The notes below the pieces were generated by a model. That model was not told where the DNA came from and made no database searches. It saw only the letters and a program-made list of their open reading frames with translations. The translations under genes were made by a program, and so were the position numbers. A stretch of 64,000 nt of DNA, from positions 7,936,001 to 8,000,000 of the forward strand of contig NC_061482.1 in the NCBI RefSeq assembly GCF_022581195.2. The letters run 5' to 3'. The stretch is from Helicoverpa zea. Taxonomy: Eukaryota > Arthropoda > Insecta > Lepidoptera > Noctuidae. Below are positions 23,400 to 37,000 of the stretch, piece after piece. Numbering within the stretch: the first letter of the stretch is position 1; each line of letters begins with the position of its first letter.

Positions 23400-24682
23400 A
23401 CTAGTACCTGTGTAATAAAATATTCTGATGAGATTCTGAATACAGCACGGTTACCTGTCAGGTAACATCACCTCCACATAATTATCTTAAGTGGCTGAGA
23501 CCTATCAAGAAAGTCGGCATCGTTTAAGACATGTCATGTCTTCTATTAATCAATTTACTCATTGAAAAGTAGCTTTCAATTGTATTAAACTTGGGTTTTT
23601 GTCATTGTCCAGGAAATTGTGAAGGCTTACTTACCATAAGCATCCCAGCATGTAAAAAGCTGTAATTTTATAAATATCATGCATTTTCTGAAAAACATTT
23701 TACGTAGGTACGCTAATTATCAATTCTTGCCTAAACCCTACTGGCACCCGGTGCATTCGTAAGTACCTATGTAGTGACATACATGTGCTTATCTGAATGG
23801 CAGAATTTTGAGGGACACGAGACAAAATCAATAAATGACAATGACTAAGAAAAATGCTTAAGTATATAAAAATATCAAATAATTTTATAAATATGCAGAA
23901 TGTATATCATTTTAAAAATACAATATCGTAATCAAATCATCTGCCAAACCCAATATGCACCCTTATAACGACATTATAAAGTTTGAAAGAATATCGCTAC
24001 GTCACTGACGGCAGGCATTAATAATCGATTGATTATTCAAATAGGAAGGCCGGCGGAGCGACATCATACGGTAAAATATAAAAAATAGCTCTTCGGTTGT
24101 CAGCTCAGATAAATGGTATTTTGATAGAAGTTTTATCAAATCACCCATCACCGTATCGCGTACGTAGAGCTAATGTATCGCGTGACACTTGCTGTTTGGT
24201 ATTATGCTGGGTGTCCACCAATACTTATGTATTCCCTAATCTATTTTTGTGTGTTTGACAGTCGATTGTTTTATCAAGATTTAAATGAGTACCTACTTCA
24301 GCTCTGCTATTGAACTGGCACCTATCTCATACCCGGGTGCGGTAGTGTTCCAAAGTATCTATATAGTACATACCCAGGACCTACAAGTTAAAGAACAAAG
24401 TCAACAGCTTTATTTTTGTATTTTCCATAACTTTAGATTTCATCACTAGATAATTATTTTGTGATAGTTCAAATGTTCCCTGTGACTGCTGACTGCCAGG
24501 GGCATATGTCGGTTCTCAGGGCGCGGGCGGGGCGTCGTCATTCTTTATGGGGGACCGACTTATTACTATATCGTTAGCCGTTATGTCTTTGTGCATCTAT
24601 GATCAATCTATAAGAAATGGAAACAGACTTTATGATAAAAACATCAACTATTTATCAATGATGCATTTTTGGAAAACATTGC

Positions 24683-24752
24683 GGAGGTGGCGACGGCAGC
24701 TTGGTCTTGTGCTAACCTATACAGGGCCAAGCTGTCGTCTGTCATCGCCTTC
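24683..24752. ncRNA. MicroRNA-precursor-like hairpin in intron 1 of the nuclear receptor gene
   Basis: Arms 24692-24710 (GACGGCAGCTTGGTCTTGT) and 24721-24739 (ACAGGGCCAAGCTGTCGTC) pair at all 19 positions, with four G-U pairs, around a 10-nt loop. A further 8 bp (24683-24690 with 24745-24752) pairs after a small asymmetric internal loop, giving 27 bp. Size and shape fit an insect pre-miRNA. I do not recognise a known mature sequence, and the strand is undecided because the inverse also folds. No flanking repeat is evident. Confidence 0.4.
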
Positions 24753-24927
24753 TAGATTCATGCCACCTTGTCAAAATGATCTAAGTGAATCTCGTGCCAC
24801 ATGTACCTACTTTATGATTCCCCACTCTATTATCCGTAAAACCCACTTGACCGTTATAGTTTTCCTCCTTCGTCACTTTATGGATATTATTATGGTAATT
24901 CCAAATATTTTTTTGAATACAAAGTGA

Positions 24928-26070
24928 AACATTTATTTGTTCATAAACAACTTACAACCTCCGTTTTTCCCTAAATCGATCTATTTAAGTAAATATTGCT
25001 TCAATAAGGAACATCCACCTAATTACTTAGGCTTAGACATTATAGCATAAATATTTGTCGAATTTCATCGTTTGAGAACTGCAAACGTAGTCCATTACCC
25101 GTAGGATTCCGCACCTACACTTACTTTTGAAGGGTGAGGTGTTCGTTCTGAGATTGCGAAGCTGCGACGGTTTCAAAAGAAATCTCAGGAGGAAAAAATA
25201 ATTATCCATAAAGAAGAATTCAACTGTAATGACATCTGAATGTTAGAGTACCTACTCCGTAAATGACTTTCGAAATTATAACTACCACAGGTACCAGTTT
25301 AGAGGAGGAGTGTAATGTCACAGCCGTAATTACGAACTAAACTCAGTCATCAATTTGTAAGTTATGTGTATAGTATCGGTAAAACAGTGACATGTTTTTG
25401 TAATTGTGGCGTGACGTGTACAGGTCACAATTACACCGTATGTGCGGCGAAAATGACGGGGGTTTCGGTTCAATAATTATCCATGAATGGTAAACGCTAC
25501 ATGTTTTGATTGTAGACCTCCCCTCCGTAATTGCTATTCAAGTGGTTAACTTTTGGCTTTCGACTTTTGTAAGCAATACTGTACAGGTAGGTAGGTAGAT
25601 ATATTTAGTAGATCTTGGTTTGTACAAGATATAAAGCAAGAACATATCTAACACGCAATGTAAAACACATTAACTTAAAATTTCCTTTTGAGATGGGATC
25701 GAACAAACGCTTGAGGGAAATCCGTATACCTACGTATAAACGGTGTTAAAATTTATTCTGTACTACCATAATACCTGCCTCTAAATAGGTACTAATTAAA
25801 TAAGCGAGTTCCTAATTAAAGCCACCGATTACCAAATTAACAAATCAAACCATAGCGCACATATTGGCCGAATTTTGATATGGTGTAATTATCCGCACCC
25901 CACGTTAATTTGTACAGACTGATATCGTGTCAGGGTCTCTCGACATTTGCACCTATTTCCTGACACTTCACTGCATGGGAGAGACCTGATCAATTATTAT
26001 CATCATTTCGCTAATGTTGTGGTCAAAGGTCTCTTGTCTTAAGTATTACTTAATTCTTTAAATGTATGAC
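24928..26070. other. Intron 1 of the nuclear receptor gene, no feature seen
   Basis: AT-rich sequence without a supported exon, TIR or RNA gene. Confidence 0.4.
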
Positions 26071-26074
26071 TTAC

Positions 26075-26259
26075 GGCCAGTTTCTTCATCAAAAGTTAAA
26101 GTTAAAGTAGTGTCTAAAGTAAAAGTAACGGTCAAATTCGTTTTTTTCAAGGCTAGTGTCAGCAAAACTAATAGAAAAATTGAATTTGACCGTTACTTTT
26201 ACTTTAGACATTACTTTGACTTTTACTTTAGCTTAAACTTTTGATGAAGAAACTGGCTG
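26075..26259. mobile_element. Foldback element, copy 2 (complete)
   Basis: The ends GGCCAGTTTCTTCATCAAAA and TTTTGATGAAGAAACTGGCTG are inverted, and the arms continue inward with AAAGTAACGGTCAAATTCG and GAATTTGACCGTTACTTTTA, so almost the whole 185 bp folds on itself. Same family as 19745-19910. Confidence 0.8.
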
Positions 26260-26584
26260 TAAATTGGATTTGTGAATTCTGACTTCTTAAATCCATTTTC
26301 CTCACAATTTTAGAATCGAGTCCCTAATGTAAAGCCATCTTTAAACGAAGGTAGAAAACAACTTCTTTGAGAACATTTCGAAGAATAAGAATCCAATCCA
26401 TGATCATAAAAATGGGAGAAAAGTTGGAAGGTGAAGAAGGGCAGATATATGTATGTTGTATTTGGAAGGTTTTTTCAGTAAATACATTTTGTATATACCT
26501 ATATTAAATAAATAGATAAGTACCTAAATAAATAGTTTGCTTGTACGCATATGTATAAGGTTGGAATAATTCAGCAGTTATGGT

Positions 26585-26690
26585 TATTTAAAGAATAGAG
26601 AAGGGTGGGCGTTTTGGGGTTTGTCAAAAAGGGCTGTCTTGCAGCCAAGTTTGAATAAATATTTTTTTATTTTGATTTTGATAGAAAAAG
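26585..26690 (-). repeat. TCATTTATTCAAA-type repeat, inverse copy
   Basis: GGGTGGGCGTTTTGGGGTTT and CAAGTTTGAATAAATATTTT are the inverse of the family at 52203-52380 (TTTATTCAAA ... AAAACGCCCGCCCTTC). Typical of short LINE/SINE-derived tails in moth genomes. Confidence 0.55.
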
Positions 26691-27654
26691 GTAAGTAATG
26701 TAGCGGTACGGCCAAGATGACTGTAAAGATCTGAAGATTCGTGGTCAATGCAGAGGCAATAACATGCTACCATATCAAAGCAGTCATAGTTCTCTCCACC
26801 GTAGACCATGTTGAATGTCCAATGCTATTACGTGAATGTTCTATTGTGGAACGAGTTCATTAATTAATCAGGTTGTATTATTTATTATCCATGCACGTTT
26901 GCGCCAAGCGCTGTCCGGTCGTAACGATCGATTCTTATTACAAAAGCCTTATTACAGCAACACTCAAATATCAATTTCTTTCGAAGTTTGCATTGCATTG
27001 CACTTGGGGATTAGGGTGCGTCCCAAAATGGCGCAATTCCAAAAGCAAGGTAGGACAAGAAGGTTCCGCGAAAATTTGGTCTAACCGACTGATAACGTAA
27101 ATGTTGTCGTTAAAATAACGAATTAATTGTCTGTTTGTATTAAATTAGGTTTACAAAAATACTATCAAATAAAATTCCTAAGCATTTTAAAAAATACTGA
27201 TTAAGTATAAAGTCGGGAAATAAAGGGGAAAATAGATCTTAGCTTATTGAAGAACGTACCTAGCTACTCTTAGTTTGATACCCACGTAATAACATTGTTT
27301 GATCATTTTTTCTTGCAGTGAAAATTAAAAATCGTGAATATTTAATCGAATTATTTAAGTGAAGCCAAGAAGAGATTCCTCAGTTGACTTACTTTTCCAT
27401 GTCTGAGTAAATTTTAATATTTTTTGCTTTCCCCTTAACTTAAAAATCAGCATATGCGGTGTTTCTTGAATTTGATCACAGATAAATATAATATGACAAA
27501 TATAACATACCTACGTACCCAATTTTACGAAGTATTTTTCATCTAATTCAAAACGACAAATCTAAAATCTAAAAATCTAATTCAAACAGATTTTGCTGTA
27601 TGATTCTATTTGAAAATTCATAAATTTTTGGCCATGCCGAAAATCCGCTACTAC

Positions 27655-27870
27655 ATAACTATAAAAACCAGCCAAGTGCGAATCGGACTCGTGCACGATG
27701 GTTTTAATATCAAATCTACTACCCAATTTTTTTATTATTCTAGTTTTTAGTCGTGAAGTCGATTGTTGCCTCCTTAACTTGTGGTTATATAGAGGTTGTC
27801 AACTGAAACTTAACGGTCAAACTTTCACGGTTCAAGAGATACAGCCTGACAAAAGATGAACAGCGAAGCT
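27655..27870 (+). repeat. Diverged CCAGCCAAGTGCGA-type lepidopteran repeat
   Basis: AAAACCAGCCAAGTGCGAAT, CGGACTCGTGCACGATGG and GGTTCAAGAGATACAGCCTG match the start and middle of a repeat I know as widespread in Lepidoptera. Diverged, noncoding, in intron 1 of the nuclear receptor gene. Confidence 0.55.
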
Positions 27871-28630
27871 TATAAAGGCTTCATTTTACGGAATTCCTGT
27901 TGAAAATCCTTGAAACGACAAGTTCTTTTTTAGCCAACTCAATCTCTGCTTACACGAAAGGAAGGACTTATGCATGCTGCAACTGCATTAACTTTTAGGT
28001 CAACGAATTGAAACACATAAAAACAATCGCTGTGTACCTAGGTATGTAAGTAACAAGCTCTACTCAAAATAATCCTGAAACATTCAAGTGTTTCTTAAAT
28101 GTTTATGAAAGCGTGCCCACATAGATGATAATCATATGGTGACGCATCCTGGCAAATTCACTCCAGGGTATGAACACAAAAAAATATGAATGAATGCGGG
28201 TTTTACTAGGACTTCGTTCTTCTACCTCTATTAGGACGCGATGCTCGCTGAATGCGAAGAAAAATCCCAGACATACCATGCACGTTTTTTTCAGACTAAG
28301 TATATTGGAAACTATGAAATAATATTTAGATATTGAAATCTACTTATCAAAGGACACTGGGCAAAACATTTTTTTTATTTGCCTACAGTAAAGTTTCCTA
28401 AGTTTAATGCTGCGTGGAGTTGCTTTCTGCCCTAGCTTAGATAATTTTATGGCATAATTAAAGCGCCTATATGTAAAAAAACAATGTAAAAGTTATAGGT
28501 AGGTAATTATATCATTACAAATCTAGGTTTGATTAAGAAAAGTTAAACATTCGCCGGCAAGAAGTAATAATCAGGGAAAGTAAAAATTATCTACTGTAAT
28601 CGATTGGAGCAATGAAAGGTAGTACTCACG

Positions 28631-28773
28631 TTTCTGATGTCTTCAGTCCCATAGATAATGCTCAACTATCAGACAGCGCCAAATGGTTATGTCCTCGGTT
28701 ATAAAATTGTTCACCCCGGGGTGGTAATAAAGTAGTGGGCGGATTGTGTATGTGGGCGGAGCGACCTTTTATC
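28631..28773 (-). promoter_or_regulatory. Probable promoter and noncoding first exon of the nuclear receptor gene
   Basis: On the minus strand a TATA-like GATAAAAGG (28765-28773) is followed by two CCGCCCAC boxes. About 110 bp further on comes a strong splice donor (GAAAC|GTGAGT, donor at 28625-28630). An acceptor, ATTACACAG, stands directly before the coding exon at 23399, so a 5.2-kb first intron is likely. The short ATG in this exon would not read in frame through the junction, so it is a possible upstream ORF. A perfect 12-bp palindrome CACCCCGGGGTG lies at 28712-28723. TSS position is inferred (~28738). Confidence 0.5.
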
Positions 28774-28829
28774 CCTTGGCTGCCGAGCCGACGATTGGTT
28801 TATGTTTAGGGGGCGTGACACTTTGCTCC

Positions 28830-30940
28830 TTATCCTGTTCATTATTAATGCTGAATAGTACTTGAACAGGTGCGGTAACCTCACTGTCTTCGTATATCAA
28901 TTATGCTTTTGATATTTGAATTGACTCGGCGATTTTTAATAGTCTCTTCATTTCACCTGTGAATTAGATTGGAGATATTAAACAGTGAATAATGGCCATG
29001 TGTAGCTTTAAAATCAGGTACCTACAACGAAGACCCCAAGATGAACTACGAAGAGCATCAGTCATATCTGTCTGACGAAGGAGCCAAACTGGTATCTAGG
29101 TTCCTAGGAACCTAGAAAAGTCTCTATTTTTTTAGAGCATTGCTATCTTCAAGTCTTTAATACCAAGTCATTAACTAAGAAATTAATATTTTATTGGTTT
29201 ATCAAGACACGGCAGAAAGTACTTACCTAATATTTATAGACACGGCATATTTTCAGTAAGTACCGTTACAGCGCAAGCCGACGGGGAAGTAGTTTCAGAG
29301 CTAATTAGGTGTTTAGTCATAAAACTGACGTGCTTCCAGATCATTACTTGGACGTGTATCTTATAAAACCAGATTGTGGGACATAGTCCCGGATTTTTGC
29401 AAGGCGAGTACGTTGGGCCGAGCAAAGTCAACTCTCTAAAGCCCTTTTGAGATTAGTGACAAATAAACTTGCCATTTTCTCATTAAATCATAGAAATGTA
29501 CCCAGGGACCAATAAAAGTCTCGATCTATTAATAAAAATGAAAATTATGATGTGTGAATTGTCTTGTAAAAATGTTAATTAATGAAATTGTTCAAGAAGA
29601 CAACGACTGAAATGTATGGTATCCGGGTACCTATGCCATAAAAATGTAGATAATTATTATATTTATGATCTGAGGGTTTAAGGCCTTTAGGCGAATAATG
29701 TTATCTATAAATAAAACGATGAATTTCAATCGGAACCTATTTATTTGTTTGTCCCATTTTTATAAAACAGAATGAACTAACTTAACTTATATATCAGTTG
29801 TTACACAAAAGTGCATTACATGCGTTACATTAACTGTAATATATAATTTTATATAACAAATACTGAGTTAATTCAACGTTAGTAAATAAGTACTGATTGA
29901 ACAATAAGCTAAACATTATTAAAACACTTTATGCTTTGGAAATAACTCTAAAGATCTAAAATTAAGAAACGTATAATGTGTGTTTAACGTCACTAGTCGG
30001 TACGCAAAAAGTGGTATCGCAAGTTAGCATATTATTAAGTTAAATCACAGTTGAATTATGTATTTTACTTTTACCCTTACTGTTGTTGTATATAGTTTGA
30101 TGTATGAGTAAAATTAAACCGCCCATTAAACACTAGAACATCTGACTTATTAAACATTATGATGTTAACACACATTAACGATGACTAACATAAATAAGTG
30201 GAATCTCAATAAACTGTGATCAAATCATAACATAAAGGAAATTATTACAAAACAGGTTATGTACAGGCATGATGATTCATCATCGAATAAATTAGTAGGT
30301 ATATGCTTAACGATTCCGTAGAACAGTATAGTATAGGATTATTACATTAGGACTTTAGTAAGGTGTTATACCCTAAAACCGAGCACAGTATTATTCTAAG
30401 ATGGAAGCGTGATCATTAGATCTGCGTGTATGTCAATGTGGGTACAGTAGGCAGGGCTACATTCAATCAAGCGTGAATATACATTGATTATATATAATTA
30501 TATATTTTGTAAATATACTTCGTGTACGCAGTGATTATGATAATATCCCAACCAAACTTAACATAATGTTTCAAACAGGTTGAGCTAATTAGGTGTGACG
30601 ACTTCGTGTTGAAATATGGGTTAGTCAAAAGAAGATAAACAAGTAGGTTTGTTATAAGAAAACGCATTAAACTGTTAGTTATGTTCTAAGTAGTTCTGCA
30701 AAACTTAAAGACAGTGTAATATTTTATCAGAATATTTACTTCAAATATGCTTATATTATAGCTGTAGTAAGTAATCCCAACACAAAAGCATACCCATATA
30801 TGATTTATCAAACAAACTTGTAACACCTCTCTTTTTGAGTCGGGGTTAAAACAAGGATTTATTCACTGAAAAGCGTCAGTTGTGTAGTTTGACCCATGTG
30901 ACTGTCAAGTATATGTATAAGTAGCAGTTTTAAAATCAAT
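28830..30940. other. Intergenic, no gene seen
   Basis: AT-rich sequence upstream of the nuclear receptor promoter. Only short frames without domains are present. Confidence 0.45.
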
Positions 30941-30942
30941 TT

Positions 30943-31010
30943 CATCATCATTTTCATCATCTCAGCCATGGGACGGCCACTGCTGAACATAAGCCTCCCT
31001 TAACCAAAAT
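30943..31010 (+). repeat. CAGCCATGGGACGGCCACTG-type lepidopteran repeat fragment
   Basis: TCATCATTTTCATCATCTCA then CAGCCATGGGACGGCCACTG and CTGAACATAAGCCTCCCTTA is the start of a very common lepidopteran repeat. Only about 68 bp are kept. Confidence 0.6.
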
Positions 31011-34000
31011 CAATTTGGTTAAATAGAATTTCCCACCAAAAAATATGTAAGTACTCGTAGGATCAGAAAAATGGGGTTTCGGAACCAGAAGTCGCGGTAA
31101 AGTCGCTTTGTGCGACTTCCACAGTTTTTTTTAAGTGCAGTTAACAGTAGCTGTAAGTCAGAACAAAGTGCTATCGTCCCTTGAAAACTGATAGCTGTCA
31201 ACTGCACAAGAACAGTCGTGGCTCTATCTGCTCTGTAATTGATTATTGTCTACATTAGATAGATCTGCAGCACTGTTAATCTGAAACATCTCAACATCGT
31301 ACTCAGTAGGCTTCCATGGGACAACATGTACACAATTGAGCATTATATATTTTGTAGATTTCTTACATATTTCGCTGTCTCTGTATACAAGGAGATTAAC
31401 ATTACGATTACGATCCACCCAGATTTTCTACATTTTCACTAGAACGTATAAATGAATGAATATATAGCAATTAACTATAAAGAATAAATTACTATTTTAA
31501 TTCTATATCGTAGTTCACATTACGTAATTAGTTATTTTGAGATAAAAAATGTGTTTGTAAAATGTAAACTGCCGCGACTATAGGCTTTGTTATTTTTTCC
31601 GCCCTCACGGATGGTAGGATGGAGTGGGGGATCAAGAACAGCAGAGTATACATATTTTTAATAGTCCCTAAATAGTCTAGAACATTTCATATTTCAAGTA
31701 AACAGCGGGCATTTTTGTATTAAGTCACAGCCACGATATTATTTTATCAATAACACTTATTCCTAGTTGAAAATTTGATTATGTTTCAGGTCACATCAAT
31801 AGTTACTGCCTAACACTGGTGTTATTGCCGTGTGTTGTCAACAATCAAGTAATAATTCTGTTACTTGCTTATAACATTTTAAAAAAATATTATGCTCCGT
31901 ATATTTACTTGACACAATTAGCGAAGCTACGGTTTACAATACCCAAACACATTTTTCATTCATCATATTTTGTACTTACTTTTTCCATACATTTATTAAT
32001 TATAGGTACATGACGAATATTACCCATAACTATAGTTTATATAAAGGACAGCTCCAATTATCTTCATATTATAAGTAGTACTTAAAAATATCTACAGCCG
32101 ATGATAAGGCGAATTCATTAAGTTCAACACCAGTTCTGGTTTCCATATAAGATTAACTTGAAAATCACAGAGATGGGACTATTTCAAAAAGTTAGTACAA
32201 AGAAGTTTTTTAATCAGTACTGGAATAAAAACCTAAAAATTAAAAGACAATATCTACGCGGTTATTATTATTTCTGTTTACAAATTGCTTTCAAAAACAC
32301 ATTATGTAGATGCCTAACTCGGGAAAACTGACACAATATTTGTTAACTGAATCGACAGGTAAGTATTAAATAATATCATTTCAACCTTAAAGCATACCTA
32401 ATAAAAATAAACCTACGGGTGCATCTATAACTATGTAAACTACTGAAGAAAATGTACAACGTAGATGTAAGTCAAATCATTCATTATTTGGTAATTGTGT
32501 GCATGAGGATGATTTCTACATTGTTTGTTGCAATGTTTTACCTTCCAAGAGTACATAGGTAAGTACATTTAGTCCTCAGAATTTAAGTTGCGATATAGCC
32601 GTAGTTTTGCTGTATTAAGCTTTTACAGATTAGACATACCACTGCCATAAAATTGTACCGGTTAATTGTATTTTAGATACGTAGCATGTTTTTGACACAA
32701 TTCCTATCACCTGCACCTCTTCATGTAGGCGATACTTCTATAGATAAACGTGAATTATGGAAACTTTTTGGTTTAAATCTTACGAAAATAGCTATTTAAT
32801 CAATCGATTCCCGACGCGACACGCGTGGGGAGAGCCAAAGGGGCAAGCAGATCGATAGTGTTGGGCAACTTCACGGCCATTCGATTTTAGAAGCTAAAAA
32901 TTCATCATATTCAATTACGTATGTAGACTTAAAAAAAACACTAATAAGACGAAATCACCAATTAAATCAGATAGTCATTCCTTTTTACCTCAACAGAGAT
33001 TGTCACACCGTCGTGAATAAGTAACGTTTGAGTCATTGTCATCAAATCAGGTTCTTGGAATGTGATAGTGGAAAAACGATTTGAATTTATTTATATAAAT
33101 AAAACATTAATTATATAAAATTATCCTGAAGTATAGTTCATCAAGTCAGTGGCAATTATCTGACATGCGGAAATGTAATAATGTAAAAACGTGTCACATC
33201 TAAATAAGTAAATCGATACGTATGTTTGCGGAGTGAAATATGTTGTGCTTAGGCGTAATAATGTTGAGACTTTCAGTCAGACGGAAGAATTATCATCATG
33301 CTTTATAATAGTCCAGGGATTACAACACTATTCAGTCGTTGCGTCGTTAACACGCTGTAATTAATAGTAAGTAGTACATTGTCAGTTCTAAGAATAACAT
33401 TACAACTGCATCCTAAGAGCACACTTACGCCTATGATAAAACTATCTAATTTACGTTTGGTTAATGAAATGCCACCCGACACTTATACTACATACTGTTG
33501 CGCAAAGTTGCAACGACCATATTAATTTGTCATAGGAATATTGTTAGATAAGATAGATTTGATACATTTAGGTAGTATCATATGAAGTCGATCTTGGTTA
33601 CTATGAATTTCGATATAAAGTGGCGTATGCCCAAGTGCCAGAAACACAAACCATTTATCGAACGCTTGCCTATGAACATTTTTAATATTTCTCAACGAGA
33701 AGGTTTTGTAAATAAATATATTTAGGTTAGGTGTTTACTTCTGCTTATATACATTTTGTGATGCACTCAGGTTTATTTTTTTTCATCATTTTATTTTCGA
33801 TATCTACCAATTAAAATGTTATTGTGTTATGTAATAATCAATCATGAACTATGTATATAGTCTTATATAAATCACATATGGACATTATATTATTATATTA
33901 GTTCAGCTTATAACACGGCTACGTGAATAAAATAAACATGCAGGCATGCACAGCGCTCTCGATCATGATATGAACGTTACAAATGAGCTCTTGGCTCGTA

Positions 34001-37000
34001 AGCAGTCATTGATTATATTGCTCACATAAGTACAACACACAAATGGGTTTCCATTTGCGTGCACTATTAATTATAGGTACGTATACCTTAAAACTACGAG
34101 TTACATATTCCACGATTTTCAAAGCACGTATATAATACCTACCTATGTAAATAGTTTCCATTACATTGTACGAAAGCGATCATTAGCAACTCCAAAATTA
34201 TTCATCTCTATTTTAGTTGGTTTGTACTAGCATGTCTGACACATTATGACTTTAAAGACCTATTTTTGCTTTATCTTTATTACGGCTACCTACATATTCC
34301 CACAATAGCAAAATAAGTATTTCAATAATTCGTATCACTTACAACTGTGATTGTTGCATCGTTTATTATTATATAAGTTCCTACTCGTTTTAGACACAGC
34401 CAGTCAGCCACTACATTAATATTAGGTATATATTTCAAAATTAATTTACACAAGAACATTAATTTATTACAGCATTAAGATTATCAGCTACATCAAATTT
34501 ATACAAGTTTATTAGAATTATTTTCTATAATAAATTCACAGTCAGTTTTCTATCAGGGCGAACCACGAGCGTGGCGTGACAATGGACACAGAACAATGGA
34601 GACCTCATTTCCCATCGCCTTGAACTATGGAAATTCTGCAGTACCCTTCGTGACCGCAAAGATTCGGCTCTTTTGCATATTTTTCGTATGTCGAACAAAA
34701 AATATTAAATGAATAATGTGTTTTTGACATAAGCATAAACGTGATATATTAAAATTATCATGACTGTTCAAATATCCTATTCTCATAGAAAATGCTTAGT
34801 TGCTTACACCACCCAGATAAGGACCTAATGATGTTTTAGTTTAGAATGAGTCTTGTAAAATTCTATGCAAAGGTGAAATAGTCCTCAAGTATCGCGGAAC
34901 AAACATAGTAACAGTTGGCCCACGTCTTATGGAACTCCCTGGATATTTAATCATGTAAATGTATATTCTATAGTAAGTAGCTACAACTATAGACATTATA
35001 CAGATAACTATAGAACTACATCTAACACTAATTTTAGAATATTATTTTTAAGAATAATTCATACAAGTCAGTGTGTAGGTGTAAGCTAACTTGTAAAAAA
35101 ACTTCTGTGTTTATTATGCTACACTGGCAAGAGTTCTATTTGTACTTCTGCGTTTTAGGTCCATGTCATATTACATTATGAGAATGCTGCGACCGATGAC
35201 ATTTGAGCAGAAATTAGTATTTATATTCTTTGATTAGCATAATGCCAAGCTATATAGAGGCAGTAGAAAGGAGCACTCCAATCATCTAACATCATTCTAT
35301 GGACAAATAATAGATTTCAAAAATACTTCATTGTTTTATATTTGTTTCTTCTCCGAGCTATTTAATGTCCTAAATTATAAGTGATGTTGCAGCCCCAGTC
35401 TCCGTCATAAGTGTAATATGGCAGCAGGGCTTCAAATTGATAGGTGTAATGTAACCAAATTCGTGAAAAAATACACTCCGTGTTTTAGGTTTACAGTAAA
35501 ATGATTGAACATGGTTACAGAAAATCCAACCCCAGCTACAGGCGACTAGAAAACAGTGGTCGATGCACACATATCGACGTCAAACAAAAACTGTTTTATT
35601 GCGCAGAGTACAATTGCGAACAGTTTAGCCATAGTAAACGTTACGTTGATATACACAATAGACGTCGGAAAATATAAATCTATAATTTTACACTGCGATA
35701 GAATGTTCGGGAAGGATTGCTCGAGCCAAACCCAGCACCACTTCGTGTATTTTTGTAACATAATGATAATAATTGTATTATTGTAACACACAGTCGGATA
35801 ATATAGCTTATATTATCTCTCGATTTATTTTGTGTCATTTTGGTAATTGCCTCGAAAGCAACGGACAACCTTATATTATATATATTATTTATATGCCATA
35901 GCCATATCGTGTACATAGTCATATTAATTGATTTTAATGTTTCTAAAGCAGTTAACAGACAATAAAAATGAAAAGACAGGTATAAGTGTAATATGCAAAC
36001 TAAACTAAATTTTTACCAATATTTTCAATAATGAATTTTGAATCGATAGGCAGGTATTGGTTGGGGCAGTTTCGTGTGTCGCGACAATCAACTTATTTAA
36101 GTTAGTATCAATAATGCAATCCGACGTAATTTAGAATATTTATAGGCCAGTTTTTCACCAAGTAATAGACAATAATACACACGAGTACTTGGTATATTAC
36201 TAGTTGCTAAGTTGAATATTTTATTGGTTACGATTCAGAATAGTACATTCTACTAATTCTAATGCAACAGAAAACGAATACGCAATTATTTTTAATTCAT
36301 ATAATAATGCAGGCATACAGTATTTACGTTACAAGTTACAATTAAATGAGTTAGTAATACTTTTAACAATTAGTTTGTGATATGTTTATTTATTTGTAAT
36401 ACCTTAATTTAAATCTTAGAATATTAATTGTCACGGTGGTATAAAAAGGCATACAAGTTTATATTATTTGACGGCGATCACCTGATTTAACAAAAGTATA
36501 TTCACGACCAAACATATGGATACGCACGATTGAATACAGACATTTAAGTATAATTTATAGATTTTTGTATAAATTAATCAATGTAATCGCAATCGCAAGT
36601 GTAATCAGTACGTGTCTGACTAGATGTAGATTCTGCCGGACTCCAGGGGCTCAGTTCATAATGCCACAGATTAAATATACAGAACAGCCAGTCCATTTAA
36701 ATTAAATACGCCCATAATCAACCGTCAACACACATGATCTATAAGTCAGGATAAACACGATATTGTAATGTTACAAGAAATCCATCAATGCACAATATTC
36801 ATAAACATCTTTGGTGATATAAACACATTTTAAATAATAACTAAACTATAAAATTAATGCTTAATTCCAATTTTTACACACAATTTATACAGGATTATTG
36901 TATTTATAACATAATAAGTTTTTAAAATTCATTTTAATTAATATTATTTACACAATTAACTACTTAAAAATAAATAAGTAAAATAAAACTTTAAGATGGT

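Noticed and set aside
24547..24927. 126-codon plus-strand frame
   Set aside because: No domain, no splice context, and it contains the hairpin at 24683-24752; better explained as intron of the receptor gene.
31224..31418. 64-codon minus-strand frame (NCVHVVPWKPTEYDVEMFQI)
   Set aside because: Looks protein-like by composition, but I could not join it to any exon or recognise a family.
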